The translations under genes were made by a program, and so were the position numbers. Positions 58,336-64,000 of a stretch of 64,000 nt of DNA are shown here, in pieces. Each line of letters begins with the position of its first letter. Positions within the stretch are counted from its first letter, which is position 1. The DNA comes from Eretmocerus hayati (lineage: Eukaryota; Arthropoda; Insecta; Hymenoptera; Aphelinidae). The DNA lies in contig CM056743.1 of the NCBI GenBank assembly GCA_029851415.1, positions 2,852,001 to 2,916,000 of the forward strand, written 5' to 3'. The notes under the pieces were generated by a model. The model searched no databases and had not been told where the DNA came from. It saw nothing but the letters and a program-made list of their open reading frames with translations.

Positions 58336-59246
58336 AGTTCGAAGAAAAATAACCACCTGAAGTCCAGGTTCGGAATTTTTCATTCTCCTCTTGAATTGTG
58401 CAAACTCTTCAACTAAACTAACAGTACAAATTTCCACATCAGGTAAAAAGTGACGACCGTAATCTTCTTGAAGATTTATCAATGTACTTACAACAATGAC
58501 CAATTACAACATACCAAAAGAAAACGCCCTGACATTTCACCAGGTATTGGAATTCAGTTTTTGATTTACAGCTTCAAGAAGAACGTTAAATTTGTCCTGT
58601 ACAGCCAATTTAATGCGATGCATTAAATTCTCAACACTTGTAAATAACGCTGTAAATAATGATTATATAGGCAAATAAAATATAGGCGATGCAGTCAATC
58701 TCATTCAACCGTTTATATTTTAGCAATTTTTTTCAATTTCATTATGAATATCATTAGAAGATTTGAAACGGCATTGCATCTGATATCATAATACATTTTT
58801 CTGATTTACTGAGTATCTTTTGTACAAAACTTACCCCTTGATCAAATCTTAAAAAATAGATTTTTGATGAGTAAATATGTGTATCCGCGAATAAAAATAC
58901 AATCTATTTAATTTTATAAAAGTAAAAAATCTCAAAATTTAGCTTCGAGAGCATTCACAGAAACGTCGTTCCTCTACTTCAATAAATTAGAAAATTGAAG
59001 ACTAGCATCGATGTTGAGGAGCAACAAGCGCAAAATATTGAGAATATTAGAATAGTAGAAAATTAGCTGCCTTGTGTTCCCATAAAACTTGCAACGAGCA
59101 TTTTAACACACTGTATGTACAGAGAGAGTTGATACACACAGAACTACGCAAGGTAAATGGTTGATTTCATGTGCGTATTTTGTAAGCAATTTCAATGATC
59201 CCACTTCTCACAGCAAGCATCTCTTGGTGACTGATTGCGACGGGGT
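58336..59246. other. Intergenic region between convergent 4EHP and MOSPD1-like genes
   Basis: AT-rich. Several AATAAA signals are visible (for example around 58675 and 58900) and serve as likely 3' ends. An 80-codon minus-strand frame at 58261-58503 overlaps the 4EHP last exon and is a shadow. Confidence 0.6.
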
Positions 59247-60310
59247 TTAGAGCCTCAAAACAATAATCGTCACCATTCCTGTAATGATAACATCTCTTAC
59301 ACAGAGAATTGCATGTGACTTGATTGAGGAATTAAAACATGAATCATAATTACCTAATACAAAGGAAAAAACCAACTTGATATGACTTGATATATGGAGA
59401 TAACTGGGTATTCCATACATTTGTTCACCTTCATTGGGTAAGAGTAGTCCTCCAATGCAAACTAAACCAGCTAGAAGAGCAACATAGTTCGTATCACCTG
59501 TAAGAGGATGAACATCAAACAATTAGGACATGAGGAATCATGTTGTTTGTAAGGAGGAATATGTAGTACACGGAAAGAATGAGTTGCTGCTAATATGAAG
59601 ACAAGAGTTTTTAAGAATTTAAAATTCATCCGACTATTGGAACAATGCCTTAGCTCTTGCATGTTGTATTTCATTCATCATCACTCTGACCTCGAGAGAG
59701 AATACTCACGATTTGAACTTTTGGTTGGAGTCACTATTGTGAAAGATTTGGGATTAGTTCCAGTGTTCTCTAACTGTTCGAATGATTCTGGATCTTTTGG
59801 TGGAGGTGGAGGAATTCCTTTCACAACAACAGATTCTATCTCTTTCTTTCCCAGAAGCTGCAACAATGCAATTACAAGGAATGATCATTCAATGAATCTT
59901 AGAATTCTTGTGTCTCAAACCATTGAAAACAAGGAGTATACCTGCATTGAGGAACGCTCATACAAAAGTACCCTAAATTTGTCTACCATACAGTTCTTTG
60001 GTGTTAGAGCAATATGTCTCAATGAAAGATCCATGTAACAATTGGGTCTTAGTGTTCCCTCTGGATCACATACTACATATTTAGATGGAGCAGTACACAA
60101 AACTGCAACAAATATGGTGTGTTACAGTGAATTATTGCAGGGAAGACTACAAAAAGTTCATCATCAAATACCTTTGAATCTGATGGTAAAGTTGTATGGA
60201 TTGTATACTGACATCGTTCGTTTGTGAGTAGATGGATCATCGAGATAAAAAGTGATCACATTAGGAAATGCAAACACAGGTGCTTGAATCAGAGGAGATG
60301 TTGGTGCCAT
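59247..60310 (-). CDS. MOSPD1: MOSPD1/3-like MSP-domain membrane protein
   Basis: Five minus-strand exons, 60310-60172, 60102-59942, 59857-59710, 59497-59354 and 59278-59247, join in frame to 207 residues. The N-terminal half is a major sperm protein (MSP/VAP-like) domain: FAFPNVITFYLDDPSTHKR, YNPYNFTIRFKVLCTAPSKY, DPEGTLRPNCYMDLSLRH, DKFRVLLYERSSMQ. The C-terminal part has two hydrophobic segments (VALLAGLVCIGGLLLP and IKLVFSFVLGMVTIIVL), anchoring it in the ER membrane. Proteins of this family tether the ER to other organelles by binding FFAT-type motifs with the MSP domain. A five-proline linker lies between the halves. An acceptor 18 bases upstream of the ATG shows that a non-coding first exon exists. 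Divergent from the GTF3C4-like gene. Confidence 0.93.
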
Positions 60311-61241
60311 TATCCTTGGTGGACGTTTCTACAAATGGATAAAATCAAGTTCCAAATGTCTTCAGTATCCTTAAGAGTATGAGGCAACCTCAAAATACTG
60401 TGCAATGTAAATCTATCCAGAAGCGGAGAAGCTATACAATTTTTTTCATCTCAGACACTTGCAGACACTCTTTAAACTTAATACATACAGTGTCTTGTGC
60501 TAAATAACAAAACAAACCATAGTTGTGGATCAGCTAATTTGGCACAGGAAACCATACAGCTCATGATCATTTGAGAATCTTTGACTCTGACTCATGGATG
60601 TCACAAAAACGACTTGGTAGTTTGATTCGAATACAAACGAACTTGGATATGCATGAGATTGATCTCTGACGTTTTGATTATGCTAAAACTGCAGCTTTTT
60701 ATTAGTTCAATCCGTACCACTCCAATCAGTGCTCTTGTAGCACATGAAGACAACGTTCATTCAAGCAATGATGTTTGTTGATTCAACTATAACTTGAGAT
60801 GTAAACACATCTCAACCAATGTCAACAATGTCAACGTCAAACATCGTAACAAAATGAAATTGATAATATTTTGGAAGAGGCTAGGTAAGTAAATATCACA
60901 CGGAATGCCATTCTTGTCGACTAACAAAGGTGTTCCCGGATTGGACAGTTCAGAGCGACCTCGACTTTGGGCTTTGGGCACGACTAGGGTCACTAGAAGA
61001 GGGGGTCTCGACATGGTTCTCCCACCCCTGGGTAAATCGCCGCCATATTCAGACAAACTAATACTTTTTGTATACCCATATCGACCGGATTTGTCTGAAT
61101 ATGGCGGACCGTGTTGAGTAGGGTCACTAGGTGTTGAGGACCAATGGAATCGCTCTTCACGTTAGAATGACGTCTGCTAGATGTTGTGAGCTCACCAATG
61201 TGAAAAAAACCGAGCACGTGTTTTGACAAAATAAACACACG
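60311..61241. promoter_or_regulatory. Divergent promoter region, MOSPD1-like / GTF3C4-like
   Basis: 931 bases between start codons. It includes an 18-bp perfect inverted repeat (61040-61057 with 61090-61107, starting CCGCCATATTCAGACAAA). Its arm ends contain CCGCCAT/ATGGCGG, like YY1/Pho sites. Two exact copies of TAGGGTCACTAG lie at 60985-60996 and 61119-61130. Likely core promoter sequence of the GTF3C4-like gene. Function inferred. Confidence 0.45.
61040..61107. repeat. 18-bp perfect inverted repeat near the GTF3C4-like start
   Basis: Arms 61040-61057 and 61090-61107 are exact complements separated by 32 bases. It lies 135 bases before the GTF3C4-like ATG, between two direct copies of a 12-mer. 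Confidence 0.93.
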
Positions 61242-63683
61242 ATGGAGGAAGATCATGATCATGAGGAAGTTGAAAAAGATCGAAATGTGAAAGAGTCGAG
61301 GATTCAAGCAAATTTTTTTTATAACAAATCCATAAACCATCTTGTCACCATCAAGAATGCCTTCAAATGGTCCGATGACAACCGGCTATCTATTGTCTCC
61401 AACAACGGCGTCTTCGTTTTCGTAAGTGAATTTCTTTGTATTCGTGTTTCACTCTTATGCAGCCTGCCATATATGAGATTTCTTCATACTTTCACAGAGA
61501 TTCTTATTAGGAACTCTGAGATTTATAGATAAGCTGAACTCATGTGTATTTGAAATCAAAAATTTTATGGGTTAGATTTTGCTCCAGTAATAGCACCAAT
61601 GATTTGACTATTTATTGCAGGACTTTGTACCATCTCCGATGCAAGCCAACCCAGTACTGAACTTGCTTCAAACGCACATAAACTGTCCAGAATCTACACC
61701 GGGTGAAATGTATGCAGAGACAATAGAGACTAAGATTTTTGATTGGGATAGCAGGGATATTAGGTCATTTTTAATGAAACCTAATTTCACTCCCAATTTT
61801 CAATACACTTTGAAAGCATCTTCTAACATAGTTGATGTGTTTTGGTCTCCGCAAGATTTGCTGTGTCCATCTAGATGCTTATTAGCCATTTTAACGAGTC
61901 ATGGAGTGGTGGAACTCACAGTCTCAATTAAACACTATTGGATTTCTATTTATGACTTCTCTTCAGAGTGGATTAAGACTGTAAATAGTGATTTTCAAGC
62001 TATTGACAGTGATAACTTAGACTGTAAAATGATAAGCACACAGTTGGAACGTCTCCAAGCCACATCTGTTGCCTGGAGTCCATTGAAAACAAATTGTGAT
62101 GATACTCCATTTGCTTATCTTGCAATAGGACACAGAAATTCAGAAATTGTAGTGTGGAAAATTCATCAAGTTACCAGCGATAGCATCTCTGCAGATTCAC
62201 GCTTGAATGTTGAAATGAAGTTTAAGAAGAAAGTTTTGCCAGAAAATCTCAAAATTAACACTATGGGTTGGATACATGTGGACGAAGGACAATATCTCCT
62301 GCTGATTGGTTTTTTTGATGGCCAATTGGGTTGTCTAAAGTTGCAAGAATTTGAAGGGGGTATAACCTGCTGCCCGTTTATAATCAGTCATGATGCAGAT
62401 CTTAGTCCTGTACATGATGTACAATTGTTGCAACAAAGGAGCAATAACATTGAAATCATAGTAACCAAAGAAAAACACTTATGTTTTCTTATGTTAAATG
62501 GCACTGGACAGACTATGCACAAAGAGTTCACCTTAATCCCGGGATTCTCAATCACAGGTAAATCATATAAACCATTTCATCTTCTAATGGTAAAATTGAA
62601 TAGATCATTTGATTACTCTATTTCACTTTAGGAGTTTCATTGCTAGATTTCTCAACAGTCTTGGTAGCTACACAAGATGGCAATTTGTGCTTAGTGAAAA
62701 AGATAACCGATGAAGGGGAGTGGACTTGTAAGAGTATAAAAAATTGTTCCATCAGGAATGATGTTCAATACCTAGGAGTCGCCAGTTCGAAAAATAAAAT
62801 ACTACATGCAGTCATGACCAGTCCAAGATACTTGTATGACCATCTGGTGGATCGGGAGCCAAGTTGTATAAATTTTTTCTATCTTGAGAACTCATCCATT
62901 GAAAATCCTTTGACCATTTTGTTTAGAGAAAAAAACTTATCTGAGTATTGGGACTGCTTGGAATTAGTGAAAATTAATGCTTTAAAGTACAACCAGCAAC
63001 CAAAATTGCCATTAGGAATGGAGCCTGACTTTGAATCTATGCCTCTTCAAAAACTCAAAGTAATATATTGGATAATGATTATCAATGAAACCTACAGGAA
63101 AAAATGTTTTCCTCTTGAGCAAAGTGACTTAATTGAAGATATCGAATTGTGCAGGCACAATATTTTCTTACGTTTTGCTTTGCATTATTTAAAGATTCTC
63201 ATCCACAAGAATCAGCTAAGTGACTTACAGAAATTATGTATGCATTTATTGGTAAGACAATTTAATAGTTATTTGAGCCCAAAGGAAAAATCCAATAATT
63301 CTGCCATTGTTGAATCCATGAGAGAAGTAATGAGGGAAGCGAGTAAATTAAATTTACCAACTGAAGAAAAATGTAATCTTTGTAATGAAGTCATCACTGA
63401 GCTAAATGCATTGTCATGTCCCACAGGACATTTGATAAGTAGGTGTGCCATAACTTGTTTACAGGTAACTTGTACTAGATTTCGGTCGTGTATGACATGC
63501 CAGGAAATTTTCCACCCCAGTCTAGATGCAGAATTAAAAAAAGTAAGATGTTTGTATTGTGATCTGCCAGCTCAGTACAAAAGTAGGAATATTGATCCAG
63601 CAGTTTTGAACTCAAAGAAAAATTTATCAAAGAAGGTACATATTGCAGGCAGTAAAGATCTAAAGGATGATTGTGGTGACTGA
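61242..63683 (+). CDS. GTF3C4: TFIIIC subunit GTF3C4 (TFIIIC90)-like protein
   Basis: Three exons, 61242-61421, 61621-62557 and 62632-63683, join in frame to 722 residues, a little shorter than the human subunit. The first exon is acidic (MEEDHDHEEVEKD) and then enters a beta-propeller region (AFKWSDDNRLSIVSNNGVFVF, VFWSPQ, SVAWSPLKTN, YLAIGHRNSEIVVWKI, LLLIGFFDGQLG). The C-terminus carries the TFIIIC zinc domain from about residue 619: CNLC, then SCPTGH, RCAITC, CTRFRSCMTC and CLYC. GTF3C4 links TFIIIC to TFIIIB and Pol III and has reported acetyltransferase activity in vertebrates. With the GTF3C2-like gene, this puts two subunits of one complex in this window. Confidence 0.9.
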
Positions 63684-64000
63684 ATTAGGATAATATTCTT
63701 TCTCTCATATGATAAATTCCGTTCTTTACTTGTAAGGACACCGCCAAAAATATATTTTATTTATGAAACATGGTTTGAAATTTTTCTATATCCTTTTTTC
63801 GGTGCATCCATTTATCGATGCATCGATTTATCGGTGCATCGATCTGTCTTTTTGGATTTTTCACAGCTCACAATTTCGGTGCCAGGGTACCTTTGCCCAC
63901 ATATTCTTCGCCAATTCATCAGTTCATCAGGTCATCAGTATTCATTCAAAATTTTCGTGCGATGACAGAAAACACGTGCTGACGTCTGACGTGGCGATGA
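63684..64000. promoter_or_regulatory. 3' flank of the GTF3C4-like gene and probable promoter of a further gene
   Basis: After the 3' UTR there is a cluster of TTATCG-TGCATCG repeats (63800-63850). The last 30 bases hold a CACGTG E-box (63973-63978) followed by TGACGTC (63980-63986) and TGACGTGG (63987-63994), CRE-like sites. No coding sequence begins before the window ends. Confidence 0.4.

Overview
This window is a stretch of animal nuclear DNA, almost certainly from an insect. It is AT-rich, nearly every gene is split by short GT-AG introns, and it carries microsatellites and non-autonomous DNA transposons. The recognisable proteins are conserved animal proteins. The order could be Hymenoptera, but nothing here proves it. 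All exon models below were built by hand from splice signals and reading-frame continuity; every internal exon junction I report keeps frame.

Layout. 1-13.7 kb: no convincing coding sequence; simple repeats and probably upstream sequence or 5' introns of the next gene. 13.76-17.9 kb (+): a His/Asn-rich protein with one transmembrane segment close to its C-terminus, name not recognised. 20.6-21.4 kb (-): the N-terminal half of nudC; the CS-domain exons could not be found. 22.3-22.7 kb (+): Tim13. 24.4-26.2 kb (-): CEP43/FOP-like centrosomal protein. 26.7-27.5 kb (-): EEF1AKMT1-type eEF1A lysine methyltransferase, head to head with RpL7 (27.7-29.6 kb, +). Two RpL7 introns each hold a good candidate H/ACA snoRNA.

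30.9-52.0 kb (+): one 36-exon gene encoding about 2,959 residues. It has an Asn/Asp/Gln-rich N-terminus, about a dozen AT-hooks, an exon made of eight perfectly spaced 69-residue repeats, a group of C2H2-like zinc fingers, and a C-terminal WD40 region resembling TFIIIC subunit GTF3C2 (TFIIIC110). Sixteen consecutive exons (2-17) begin and end in phase 1. Its introns carry a pogo/Tigger-like element, a 165-bp tandem duplication and two foldback elements.

53.3-54.3 kb (+): small membrane-anchored START/SRPBCC-like protein. 55.5-56.4 kb: foldback element with 232-bp arms and a perfect 9-bp target-site duplication (Mutator-like). 56.9-58.3 kb (+): eIF4E2/4EHP. 59.2-60.3 kb (-): MOSPD1-like MSP-domain protein. 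61.2-63.7 kb (+): GTF3C4 (TFIIIC90)-like protein. The last 100 bases look like the promoter of a further gene.

Theme: several neighbours act in protein synthesis (RpL7, EEF1AKMT1, 4EHP, intronic snoRNAs) or RNA polymerase III transcription (two TFIIIC subunits about 10 kb apart). The most unusual object is the greatly expanded, modular AT-hook TFIIIC110-like protein.
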